From contig NZ_JAUXZE010000035.1 of NCBI RefSeq assembly GCF_030694085.1, positions 62,001 to 126,000 of the forward strand: a stretch of 64,000 nucleotides of DNA, given 5' to 3'. The notes under the pieces were generated by a model, which saw nothing but the letters and a program-made list of their open reading frames with translations, ran no database searches and was not told where the DNA came from. The DNA comes from Tabrizicola sp. Its GTDB lineage: Bacteria; Pseudomonadota; Alphaproteobacteria; Rhodobacterales; Rhodobacteraceae. This document shows, one piece after another, positions 8,700 through 16,015 of this stretch. A program made the translations under genes and the position numbers. How positions within the stretch are numbered: the first letter of the stretch is position 1; every line of letters begins with the position of its first letter.

Positions 8700-9548
8700 C
8701 TACCCGCGCAAGCGGTCGCGCTCCCGTTGCAGCCACAGCACTGTCAGGAGCAGCGGAGCATTTCCGATTTCCCCGGCCGCCATGACCTCGACCAGCCGGT
8801 CGAAGCCCACAAGGTGGCCCTTGATATCCTCGGCCTCTGCCGCCGCGCCAAACACACCCGCAACTCCGTCGGGCAGGTCACACAGCGCCACGTAGGAATA
8901 AAGATACTCCGTCACCGCCCCTGGCGTCGGATAATACTCCGCCACCTTCTCCAGGCAGCCCAGCACCAGCCCGGCCTCCTCGACCGCCTCGCGCCGCGCG
9001 GCGTCTTCCGGGGTCTCGCCCGGATCAATCCGGCCCGCGATGGCCTCCAGCTGCCAGGGCAAGGGATCGCCCCGCCCCAGAGGCCCCATCCGCACCTGTT
9101 CCACCAGCAAAACCCGGTCACGCACCGGGTCGTAGGGCAGCACCGTCACCGCATCCCCGGCAATGAAGACCTCGCGCGTCAGCAAGGGGCTCATCCCGCC
9201 ATCGAACCGCCGATGCTGCACCTGCCACAGGTCCAGCGCGAAGAACCCCGCGTGTGACGGCGCCACGGCCCCCACCGCAACCTCTCCCGAGCCCGCCCGC
9301 ATCCCCCGCGCGGTGGCCGCAGAGGCCCGCATCCGGCTTTCCGCCTCCACCCGAAGCGCGGGCAGTCGCTTGCGCACACGGTCAGCGGTCAGAACCCCGA
9401 AATAGCGCAGCACCAGCCAGACCAGTTCGGGCTTGGCCTCCGCCTCGTCCCCCAGCACCGCTTCCAGAAATGCCGCGCACCCATCCCCGCAGGCGGCCAC
9501 GGCCGCGTGCAGCGCAGAGGGCCAGTCGACCCGCGAAAGCCCTGTCAC
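8700..9548 (-). CDS. trgB: TrgB-type NUDIX hydrolase (tellurite-resistance associated)
   Basis: A 282-residue protein with a gamma-glutamylcyclotransferase-free N-terminal extension and a C-terminal Nudix domain. The Nudix box is GRIDPGETPEDAARREAVEE followed by AGL near residue 175, and the upstream part (LLVEQVRMGPL...LPWQLEAIAG) matches ADP-ribose pyrophosphatases. Its start overlaps trgA by 4 bases. In Rhodobacter sphaeroides the trgAB pair confers tellurite resistance when present in extra copies; the Nudix part predicts hydrolysis of ADP-ribose-like nucleotides. It is the last gene of the phr-cfa-trgA-trgB operon. Confidence 0.88.
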   Translation of the reverse strand: MTGLSRVDWPSALHAAVAACGDGCAAFLEAVLGDEAEAKPELVWLVLRYFGVLTADRVRKRLPALRVEAESRMRASAATARGMRAGSGEVAVGAVAPSHAGFFALDLWQVQHRRFDGGMSPLLTREVFIAGDAVTVLPYDPVRDRVLLVEQVRMGPLGRGDPLPWQLEAIAGRIDPGETPEDAARREAVEEAGLVLGCLEKVAEYYPTPGAVTEYLYSYVALCDLPDGVAGVFGAAAEAEDIKGHLVGFDRLVEVMAAGEIGNAPLLLTVLWLQRERDRLRG

Positions 9549-9997
9549 TTCCAGCGCCGACCGACGTTCTCGGACAAGAGGCCTCCGACGATCCCGCCCA
9601 GCAGGATGGTTCCGAAAACCCCCAGCGACAGAAGTGCCTGCGACCGTTTCGCCATCGTGTCGATCACGGCCAGGATCGCCTCCATCGCGTCCTCATAGCG
9701 CATCCGCACCGAGTTCTCGAGCATCTCGGTCATTGCCAGCAGGAACAGGGCCACGACCGCCAGGATCACCGCCGTCTTGATCCCTGACCCCGCCGCTTCG
9801 ACGTAGCCCTTGCCGACCGAGTTGCCCATCACCGACCAGCCGATGACCACTCCAACCAAGGCCGCACCCTCGCGGATCGGCCCGGCCGCAGCGGCATCCG
9901 GCATGTTCAAGGCGTAGTAGTTCGCAAGCACCCAGCCTACCACCGCGAACGAGATCGCGGCCATCAGCTTTGCTGCAGTCGGCATCGGTTGCGCCAT
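9545..9997 (-). CDS. trgA: TrgA family membrane protein
   Basis: A 150-residue membrane protein with about four hydrophobic segments (AAISFAVVGWVLANYYAL, GAALVGVVIGWSVMG, AVILAVVALFLLAMTEM, ALLSLGVFGTILLGGIVGG). It matches the TrgA family restricted largely to Rhodobacterales. The start at 9997 lies inside the 3' end of cfa (34-base overlap), and its stop overlaps the trgB start by 4 bases. Its biochemical role is unknown; the link to tellurite resistance comes from R. sphaeroides. A shorter start at MPTAAKLM four codons later is possible. Confidence 0.88.
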   Translation of the reverse strand: MAQPMPTAAKLMAAISFAVVGWVLANYYALNMPDAAAAGPIREGAALVGVVIGWSVMGNSVGKGYVEAAGSGIKTAVILAVVALFLLAMTEMLENSVRMRYEDAMEAILAVIDTMAKRSQALLSLGVFGTILLGGIVGGLLSENVGRRWK

Positions 9998-11223
9998 TCG
10001 GAAGAGCCCTCAGCTGGACGCGTCACCGTGATCTGCGTCACGTCGCAGTTTCCACCCTGAAACGCGCCCGCGCAAGAGGCGAGGTAGAAGTCCCACATCC
10101 GCTTGAATCGGTCGTCGAACCCCAGTTTCCGCACCTCGCCCCAGCGGTCATTGAACGTCTCGTGCCAGCGCCGCAGTGTCAGGCTGTAGCTTTCACCGAA
10201 CTCGATGGACCCCTTGACCCGGAGCCCCGCCTTCTCGACCTCGGCCCGCAGCACGGCCGGCGCGGGCAGCATGCCCCCCGGGAAGATGTATTTCTGGATG
10301 AAGTCGACGCCCTTGCGGTACAGTTCCCAGCGTGCGTCCGCCACGGTGATGATCTGCAACGTCGCATGCCGCCCCGGCTTCAGCCGGTCGCGCAGCGCGC
10401 CGAAGTAGACCGGCCAGTAACGTTCGCCCACCGCCTCGAACATCTCGATGCTGGCGATGCCGTCGTAGGTCCCGCGTTCGTCTCGGTAGTCCTGCAGCTT
10501 GATCTCCACCCGGTCCGACAGCCCCGCCTTCGCGATCCGCGCCACCGCGTAATCATGCTGCGCCTGGCTGATCGTCAGGCCAGTGACGCGCAGGCCCCGC
10601 TCCTTCGCGGCGTATTCGGCGAAGCCGCCCCAGCCGCAGCCGATCTCCAGCACATGTTCGCCGGGCTGGGCGCCCATCTGATCGACCATGCTGGCATATT
10701 TCCGGGTCTGCGCCGTCTCCAGGCTTTCCTGCGGGTTCTGGAACAGCGCCGAGGAATAGGTCATCGTCTCGTCCAGCCACAGCCGGTAGAACTCGTTGCC
10801 AAGGTCGTAGTGGTAGCTGATGTTCTTCTTGGCCTGCCGCTTGCTGTTCGACTGAAGCCAGAAGCGCAGCCGCTCATAGGCGCGCAAGAGGCTAAGCCCG
10901 GGGTAGCTGTCGCCCACCACGTTGTTCGCCGGACGCTGGATCAGGTCCAGGAAGGCCTGCAGGTCGGGCGTCGTCCACCAGCCATCCAGATAGCCGTCGC
11001 AGAACCCCAGATCCCCCTCGCGCACCAGGCGGGCGAAAAGGTCCGGGTTCACCACCCGCACTTCCGCCGCGATGCCCGGGGCCTTGCCCTCGATGCGGAA
11101 CCGCCGGCCGTCGGGCAGGACAAAGTCCAGCCGACCTTCGCCCAGCCGAGCGGCTGTCTCGAAAGCCGTGGCGAAGTAGCGCGGCAATCCCGTCTGCCCC
11201 TTCACCGTCGTCAACACGTCCAT
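9964..11223 (-). CDS. cfa: Cyclopropane-fatty-acyl-phospholipid synthase family methyltransferase
   Basis: A 419-residue SAM-dependent enzyme that methylates or cyclopropanates unsaturated acyl chains of membrane phospholipids. The SAM motif is VLEIGCGWGGFAEYAAKERG near residue 190; characteristic family segments include ISYHYDLGNEFYRLWLD, TYSSALF and FIQKYIFPGG. The start at 11223 (MDVLTTVKGQ) has GGGGGTGGG upstream; a longer frame begins inside the photolyase gene. It lies 55 bases after phr and overlaps trgA by 34. Related R. sphaeroides enzymes are induced by singlet oxygen; methylation in the furan-fatty-acid route is an alternative to cyclopropanation. Confidence 0.9.
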   Translation of the reverse strand: MDVLTTVKGQTGLPRYFATAFETAARLGEGRLDFVLPDGRRFRIEGKAPGIAAEVRVVNPDLFARLVREGDLGFCDGYLDGWWTTPDLQAFLDLIQRPANNVVGDSYPGLSLLRAYERLRFWLQSNSKRQAKKNISYHYDLGNEFYRLWLDETMTYSSALFQNPQESLETAQTRKYASMVDQMGAQPGEHVLEIGCGWGGFAEYAAKERGLRVTGLTISQAQHDYAVARIAKAGLSDRVEIKLQDYRDERGTYDGIASIEMFEAVGERYWPVYFGALRDRLKPGRHATLQIITVADARWELYRKGVDFIQKYIFPGGMLPAPAVLRAEVEKAGLRVKGSIEFGESYSLTLRRWHETFNDRWGEVRKLGFDDRFKRMWDFYLASCAGAFQGGNCDVTQITVTRPAEGSSEWRNRCRLQQS

Positions 11224-11278
11224 CGGCCCACCCCCTGGGTCTTTGTCGGCAACACTTTCACCAAAGGCGATGCGTTGC

Positions 11279-12691
11279 TCAAGCATTTCGTGCCCCATAT
11301 GCCGCAAGGGCAGCGGAGCGACCAGCGGCAAGATCGACCACGGGTTTCGGATAGGCCTGGTCCGGGCTCAGCCCCCAGGACCGCGGCACGGCATCGAAGA
11401 AGGCCAGCGCCTCGGGTCCGGGGGCCTTCGAAAGTTCCGCGACGAACCGTCGCCGATAGCGCGCGTCGGCGTCGAACTTCTCGGCCTGGCCCGCCGGGTT
11501 GAACACGCGGAAGAACGGCGCCGAATCCGGCCCTGATCCCGCAACCCATTGCCAGCCCATCGCATTCGCCGCCGGATCCCAGTCGGTCAGACAGTCGGAG
11601 AACCAGTCCAGTCCCACTTTCCAGTGCGTCAGAAGATGCTTCGTCAGGTAGCTTCCCGCGATCATCCGTACCCGGTTGTGCATCGTGCCCGTCACATACA
11701 TCTCGCGCAGCCCCGCATCGACGAAGGGCTCGCCCGTCATTCCCCGCCGCCAGCGCTCGGCCTCGGAACTGTCGCCACGCCAGGGGAAACGGTCCCACTC
11801 CGGCTTCCAGTTCCCGCTGGTGATTTGTGGAGTATGGTGCATCAGGTGATAGCTGAATTCCCGCCAGGCAAGCTCGCGCAGGAAGCTTTCCGCCCCCGCG
11901 CGGCCCTCGTCCCGCGCCCGCAGGCCCGCGTGCCAGACCTCGCGGATGCCGATCTCGCCATAGGTCAGGTTCTCCGACAGCCGCGAGGTCCCCGCAACCC
12001 CCGGATGATCGCGCATCTCGCCGTAACGCGCGACCGGGCCGTCCAGGAACGCCCCCAGTTTGGCCCGCGCCGCCGCCTCGCCCACGGCCTGATACCGGGC
12101 CACGACCTCCGCCCCCCGGTGCATCGCTGCCCCCAGACGCCAGTCCTCCAGCCGGTCGGACGCTGGCCGGACCTCCCCCCCCCGCAGCCGGTTCGGCGCA
12201 GGCTCCGGGGCGGCAACCCCCATGCCCCGCGTCGCCTTCCAGTACGGAGTGAACACCCGGTAGAACCCGCCCTGCCCGGTCTCGACCCCCCAGGGCTCGT
12301 GCAGGAGATGCCCGCCAAAACTCCGCGCTTCCTGACCCTCGCCCTTCAGCGCCGACTTGACCAGCGTATCGCGCGCCACGCTGGCCGGATCATACAGCCT
12401 GGACCACCAGACCCCGCCCGCACCAACCTCTGCGACCAGCGCACGCAGCACCTCCAGCGCAGGCCCGCGCCGCAGGACCAATCGCAAGCCCAGCCGCTCC
12501 AGCGACGTCGCAAACGCCGCCACGCCAAGCCCCAACCGCCACTTCGAAGCCGCCCCGATCGCTTCGGTCTCCGGGTCCAGGATGAAAACGGGAATCAAAG
12601 GTCGCCCCGAGGCCACCGCAGCCGACAGCATCGGCTGGTCCCCCAACCGCAAGTCGCGGCGGAACCACAGGATCAACGGTGTCTCGGACAT
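11279..12691 (-). CDS. phr: Deoxyribodipyrimidine photo-lyase (class I CPD photolyase)
   Basis: A 470-residue flavoprotein that splits UV-induced cyclobutane pyrimidine dimers using light. The N-terminal antenna domain begins PLILWFRRDLRLGDQPML. The FAD-binding domain includes GTSRLSENLTYGEIG, ELAWREFSYHLMHH, DAGLREMYVTGTMHNRVRMI and the closing WDPAANAMGWQWVAGSGPD, all standard photolyase blocks. GGGGA precedes the ATG. It is the first gene of the phr-cfa-trgA-trgB operon and lies just downstream of a candidate RpoE-type promoter, which fits a combined light and oxidative stress role. Confidence 0.95.
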   Translation of the reverse strand: MSETPLILWFRRDLRLGDQPMLSAAVASGRPLIPVFILDPETEAIGAASKWRLGLGVAAFATSLERLGLRLVLRRGPALEVLRALVAEVGAGGVWWSRLYDPASVARDTLVKSALKGEGQEARSFGGHLLHEPWGVETGQGGFYRVFTPYWKATRGMGVAAPEPAPNRLRGGEVRPASDRLEDWRLGAAMHRGAEVVARYQAVGEAAARAKLGAFLDGPVARYGEMRDHPGVAGTSRLSENLTYGEIGIREVWHAGLRARDEGRAGAESFLRELAWREFSYHLMHHTPQITSGNWKPEWDRFPWRGDSSEAERWRRGMTGEPFVDAGLREMYVTGTMHNRVRMIAGSYLTKHLLTHWKVGLDWFSDCLTDWDPAANAMGWQWVAGSGPDSAPFFRVFNPAGQAEKFDADARYRRRFVAELSKAPGPEALAFFDAVPRSWGLSPDQAYPKPVVDLAAGRSAALAAYGARNA

Positions 12692-12713
12692 TCCCCAGCC
12701 TTCTCACTTGCGG

Positions 12714-12743
12714 TCATTACGCCCGCCATCCAAGGTCGGATCA
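12714..12743 (-). promoter_or_regulatory. Candidate RpoE (ECF sigma)-type promoter for the phr operon
   Basis: On the minus strand TGATCC (12738-12743) is followed after 18 bases by TAATGA (12714-12719), 22 bases before the photolyase start. TGATCC is the -35 hexamer of Rhodobacter sphaeroides RpoE promoters, whose -10 begins TA(A/T). Photolyase and cfa-type genes are members of that singlet-oxygen regulon. The assignment rests on this match and the gene content. Confidence 0.6.
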
Positions 12744-12781
12744 CTTAACCCTTTCACCTTGCGTCAAATATCCTCGGGGGC

Positions 12782-12833
12782 TTGGGGGTGGAAAACCCCC
12801 AACGCCGTCCCTGCGCACTCTTCGCGCAGGGAC
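12782..12833 (-). terminator. Tandem hairpin terminators after the PLP-enzyme gene
   Basis: Read on the minus strand, GTCCCTGCGC and GCGCAGGGAC (12824-12833/12807-12816) make a perfect 10-bp stem with a 7-base loop, followed by a second hairpin TTGGGGGT/ACCCCCAA (12782-12802) with a TTTCC loop. Beyond it comes CCCCCGAGGATATTTGACG (12760-12780 area), a sequence often seen after terminators in Rhodobacteraceae (from memory). These sit between the desulfurase-like stop and the phr promoter. Confidence 0.65.
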
Positions 12834-12874
12834 AAATGCAAAGGCTTGCGCGTCAGCGCTCCGCTAGACTGACC

Positions 12875-14131
12875 TCACAGCACCAGATCCAGCGCCGCGA
12901 TCAGTCGCGCCACTTCCTCGGCGCTGGTATAGTGCACCGCCGACATCCGCAGCACCCCCTTCTCCAGGTCGATCCCCAAGGCCTCCAGCGGCCGCACGGC
13001 ATAGAAGTCCCCTGCCCAGCAGGCAATCCCGTTGCGGCCCAGTTCCTCGGACACCGGCTCGGCCACCCGGTCCAGTTCCACCGCTACCGTCGGCGCTCGC
13101 CGCCCTGCGTCGCGCGGCCCCAAGAGCCGGACATCGTTCCGCTGGCCCAGGTAATCCAGCAGCGGCTGGATCACCGCCACCTCCTGCGCCCGCATCAGAT
13201 CATGCACCCCCCGGTTCCGCGCCGCCGGATCGCCGGTAATCCCATGCCGCGCGGCCAGCGCGTCGATGTAATCCGCCATCCCCGCACAGGCCGCGATCTG
13301 CGCATGGTCCGGCCCCGCAGGCGTGTGCCGCTTGTACAGCACCCCATGATTGAAGAAATGCGCCTGCCCCGGCAGTTCCATCCCGAAGCCCTCGCGCAGC
13401 ACCATGATCCCCTGATGCGGCCCAAAGGTCTTGTAGGCGGAAAACAGATACACATCGCAGCCCAACGCCGCCACGTCGGGGAACCCGTGCGGCGCGTAAC
13501 TCACCCCGTCCACCACCGTCCGCGCCCCGGCAGCCTTTGCCATCGCGCAGATCGCCGTCACGTCGTTGATCTCGGCGATCACGTTGGAACAATGCGGGAA
13601 ACAGACCAACTTGACCTTGCCATCCGCCAGCAGCGAATCCAGCGTCTCAAGGTCCAGCGACCCCGTCGCCCGGTCCAGCTTCCATTCGCGGACCTCGATC
13701 CCCTCGTCGGCCAGACGCCGCCATACGCCCGAGTTCGCCTCGTGGTCCTGGTTCGTCACCACCACCGCGCCGCCAGAAGACTTTCCTGGGCCCCCCGCCA
13801 GCCACGTCCGCACCGCCTGGGCCAGAACGTAGGTATTCGCGCTGGTCGATGGCCCGAACGACACCTCCTGCCGCGCCACCCCCATCATCGCGGCCAGCCG
13901 GGTGCGCGCCTCGTCCATCTCGGCACCCCCCGCCTGCGCCCCCGGATAGGGTCCATAGGGCTGCACCTTGCGGTCGCGGTAGAACCGGGTCAGCCGGTCC
14001 ACCACCTGCACACAAGGGTAACTCCCGCCCGCATTCTCGAAGAACGCATGCGACGACAATACCGGCGACTGAAACGCCGGAAACTGCGAACGGACGAAAT
14101 CTAGATCAAGCGCCACCTGCGGCTCCTCCAT
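12875..14131 (-). CDS. Cysteine desulfurase-like PLP-dependent enzyme (aminotransferase class V)
   Basis: A 418-residue fold-type I PLP enzyme. The PLP-binding lysine lies in YLFSAYKTFGPHQG, the cofactor aspartate in ARTVVDGVSYAPHG, and the substrate loop in FENAGGSYPCVQV near the N-terminus. It belongs to the SufS-like 'cysteine desulfurase-like' group, which lacks neighbouring Fe-S assembly genes here, so it may act on cysteine, selenocysteine or another amino acid. The start at 14131 (MEEPQVALDL) has only a weak ribosome site; the open frame extends to 14254 but upstream residues look non-native. It is monocistronic, ended by tandem hairpins. Confidence 0.88.
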   Translation of the reverse strand: MEEPQVALDLDFVRSQFPAFQSPVLSSHAFFENAGGSYPCVQVVDRLTRFYRDRKVQPYGPYPGAQAGGAEMDEARTRLAAMMGVARQEVSFGPSTSANTYVLAQAVRTWLAGGPGKSSGGAVVVTNQDHEANSGVWRRLADEGIEVREWKLDRATGSLDLETLDSLLADGKVKLVCFPHCSNVIAEINDVTAICAMAKAAGARTVVDGVSYAPHGFPDVAALGCDVYLFSAYKTFGPHQGIMVLREGFGMELPGQAHFFNHGVLYKRHTPAGPDHAQIAACAGMADYIDALAARHGITGDPAARNRGVHDLMRAQEVAVIQPLLDYLGQRNDVRLLGPRDAGRRAPTVAVELDRVAEPVSEELGRNGIACWAGDFYAVRPLEALGIDLEKGVLRMSAVHYTSAEEVARLIAALDLVL

Positions 14132-14542
14132 CGGGCCGCGGTCCGGGATACCTGCGCGAGGCGGGCATGTCCCGGTCCGCGGCAGGTCTTCCAGCCAGAC
14201 CCAAGGGATGTCTCCCCAAAGGCCAGAGCCGGGTCGCTCCCGGCTTCGTGTCAAGGATTAGCGCCCCATCCCACGCCCCGCAACCCCCCGCCCGCCCCCC
14301 CGCAACCTTGCCGAGAAAGCCGCACCCCGCCCGCCAATCAGGCATCCTGACGCAAGGTCATCCTTATTCCCGTCCATTTCTGCAGCAACGGCTGCAAATT
14401 CCCGCAGTTTTCTCTTGTCCTTTCCGGCAACCCAAACCAATTCTGAACCACGGAGGTGTGCCGAGGGGGCCCCGCCTTAACAAAACTTAATGCACAACTG
14501 GCAGCCGCTGGTGCTGTCCGCTTGGCATGCAGAGGAGCACAT
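14132..14542. other. Divergent intergenic region, no gene recognised
   Basis: This 411-base region separates the leftward PLP-enzyme gene from the rightward binding-protein gene. Short open frames in it show no recognisable protein pattern. From about 14345 to 14510 the sequence is visibly less G+C rich than its surroundings, consistent with promoters. TTAACAAAACTTAA (14477-14490) is a near match to a CtrA box but with a 6-base spacer. AGAGGAG at 14531-14537 is the ribosome site of the next gene. Confidence 0.5.
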
Positions 14543-15589
14543 ATGAGCCGCAAATCCCTTGCCCTGCTGGGCGCAGCCTCGGTGCTGTCGCTCGCCGTCG
14601 CTGCCCATGCCGCCGATCCCGAGTTCACTGTTCTCGACTGGGCCGGCTGGGAAATCGACGGCATGCTCCAGCCCTATGTCGACAAGCATGGCCAGAAGCC
14701 GACCTATGTCTTCTTCGCCGACGATGACGAGGCGTTCCAGAAGGTGTCGTCCGGCTTCAAGGCCGACGTGGTCCATCCCTGCGCCGCCGCCGTTCCCCGC
14801 TACATCGACGCCGGCCTGATCGAGCCTTGGGACACCTCGAAGATCCCGGAAATCGCCAATGTCCCGGCCCGGATGGTGGAACCCTTCACCAACGAACAGG
14901 GCGTCTGGTTCATCCCGACGGACTACGCCTACACCGCCATCGCCTACAACGCCGAGACGGTCCCGGTCGAAGATGTCGCAAGCATCCAGGTCTTCGCGGA
15001 CGAGAAATATGCCGGTCGCATCGCGATGCCCGACAATACCGACGACGTCTGGTCGCTGGCCTTCATGGCCACCGGCGTAACCTCCTGGGACAACGTGACG
15101 GACGAGCAGTTCACCGCCGCCGCAGACTGGCTGCGCAAGGTCCACCCGAACGTGCGCGCCTACTGGTCCGACCCGTCCGAACTGTCGCAGCTCATGGCCT
15201 CGGGCGAGGTGCAGGTCGCCTGGTCCTGGAACGACCCGGTCGCGATCCTGCAGGCGGAAAACTTTCCCGTCGGCTTCAACCGCGCCCCGGCGGAAGGGGC
15301 GGCGACCTGGTACTGCGGCTTTGTCAACATGAAGGACGGCCCCGGCGTCGAGGACAAGGCCTACGACCACATCAACTCGCTTCTGGCACACTCGTCGGCC
15401 CAGCCGCTTTTGGACGCGATCGGCTACGCGCTGGCCAACGACGCCGCGATGGCCGAAATCCCGGCCGAGGCGCTTCAGGCTGCCTATGTCGACCCGATCA
15501 CGACGCCGCTCTTCGTGCAGTCTCCGCCCACGACCGAACTGCGCGACCGCATGATCGAGGAATTCGAGCTGATCAAGTCGGGCTTCTGA
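14543..15589 (+). CDS. PotD-like extracellular solute-binding protein (polyamine/spermidine type), orphan
   Basis: A 348-residue periplasmic protein with a Sec signal peptide (MSRKSLALLGAASVLSLAVA, cleavage after AHA). The mature part starts ADPEFTVLDWAGWEIDGML and shows PotD-family features, including DVVHPCAAAVPRYIDAGLIE and WFIPTDYAYTAIAYN. AGAGGAG six bases before the ATG supports the start at 14543; a longer frame from 14456 lacks a ribosome site. No permease or ATPase gene is adjacent: a terminator follows and then an atypical insert. The rest of the transporter may lie elsewhere or may have been separated by the insertion. Confidence 0.9.
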   Translation: MSRKSLALLGAASVLSLAVAAHAADPEFTVLDWAGWEIDGMLQPYVDKHGQKPTYVFFADDDEAFQKVSSGFKADVVHPCAAAVPRYIDAGLIEPWDTSKIPEIANVPARMVEPFTNEQGVWFIPTDYAYTAIAYNAETVPVEDVASIQVFADEKYAGRIAMPDNTDDVWSLAFMATGVTSWDNVTDEQFTAAADWLRKVHPNVRAYWSDPSELSQLMASGEVQVAWSWNDPVAILQAENFPVGFNRAPAEGAATWYCGFVNMKDGPGVEDKAYDHINSLLAHSSAQPLLDAIGYALANDAAMAEIPAEALQAAYVDPITTPLFVQSPPTTELRDRMIEEFELIKSGF

Positions 15590-15610
15590 TCCTGACGCCC
15601 GGAACGACGG

Positions 15611-15637
15611 AACGCTCGGGGGAAGCCCCGGGCGTTT
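15611..15637 (+). terminator. Rho-independent terminator after the PotD-like gene
   Basis: AACGCTCGGGG and CCCCGGGCGTT (15611-15621/15626-15636) form an 11-bp stem with one G-T pair and a GAAG loop, followed by TTAGCTTT. It ends the binding-protein transcript 22 bases after its stop codon. Confidence 0.75.
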
Positions 15638-15776
15638 AGCTTTGTGCATCGAGCGCATCTTACACGCTTGACCTGCATTTTCCTCTTGACTTACCCCCCC
15701 CGGTTGCGCCCGCTATACCAAGTACAGGCACTTTAGGCTCTAATTAGATGCCCCAAATGAAGCTCACATGCGCTGA

Positions 15777-15980
15777 ATGGTCAATTCAGTATACTTCAAT
15801 CACGTTGCTTCGCTGGCAATTTCATCCAGGGAGCTACTCTTGAAGCTACAGGAACATCCTTGGCGTATCCTAGTAGTCTGCCTTATGCTCGGCGCGGCCA
15901 TTAGATTCTTGGGAGGCGATGTCTTGGATCAGATCTACACATTCGTAGGAATGGAACCGATGCCTTGGCAGAGTAACTAA
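15777..15980 (+). CDS. Small single-pass membrane protein preceding the RTX gene, unknown function
   Basis: A predicted 67-residue protein with one hydrophobic segment (WRILVVCLMLGAAIRFLGG, about residues 29-47), a short basic N-terminal part and an acidic/aromatic tail (YTFVGMEPMPWQSN). I do not recognise the family. The ATG at 15777 has no obvious ribosome site, so the start is uncertain. The gene lies 35 bases before the RTX gene on the same strand in the same lower-G+C segment, so the two were probably acquired and are expressed together. An accessory or immunity role for the RTX protein is speculation from position. Confidence 0.5.
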   Translation: MVNSVYFNHVASLAISSRELLLKLQEHPWRILVVCLMLGAAIRFLGGDVLDQIYTFVGMEPMPWQSN

Positions 15981-16015
15981 CGTGTAGGCAAGAGTAAAAG
16001 AGGAACGTCAAGAAG

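Noticed and set aside
14106..14345. A 79-codon minus-strand frame upstream of the PLP enzyme
   Set aside because: Gly/Arg/Pro-rich with no ribosome site or family pattern, and it overlaps the 5' region of the PLP-enzyme gene in another frame.
14477..14490. CtrA-like box TTAACAAAACTTAA
   Set aside because: The spacer is 6 bases instead of the usual 7 and it lies before a binding-protein gene with no cell-cycle link; probably chance.
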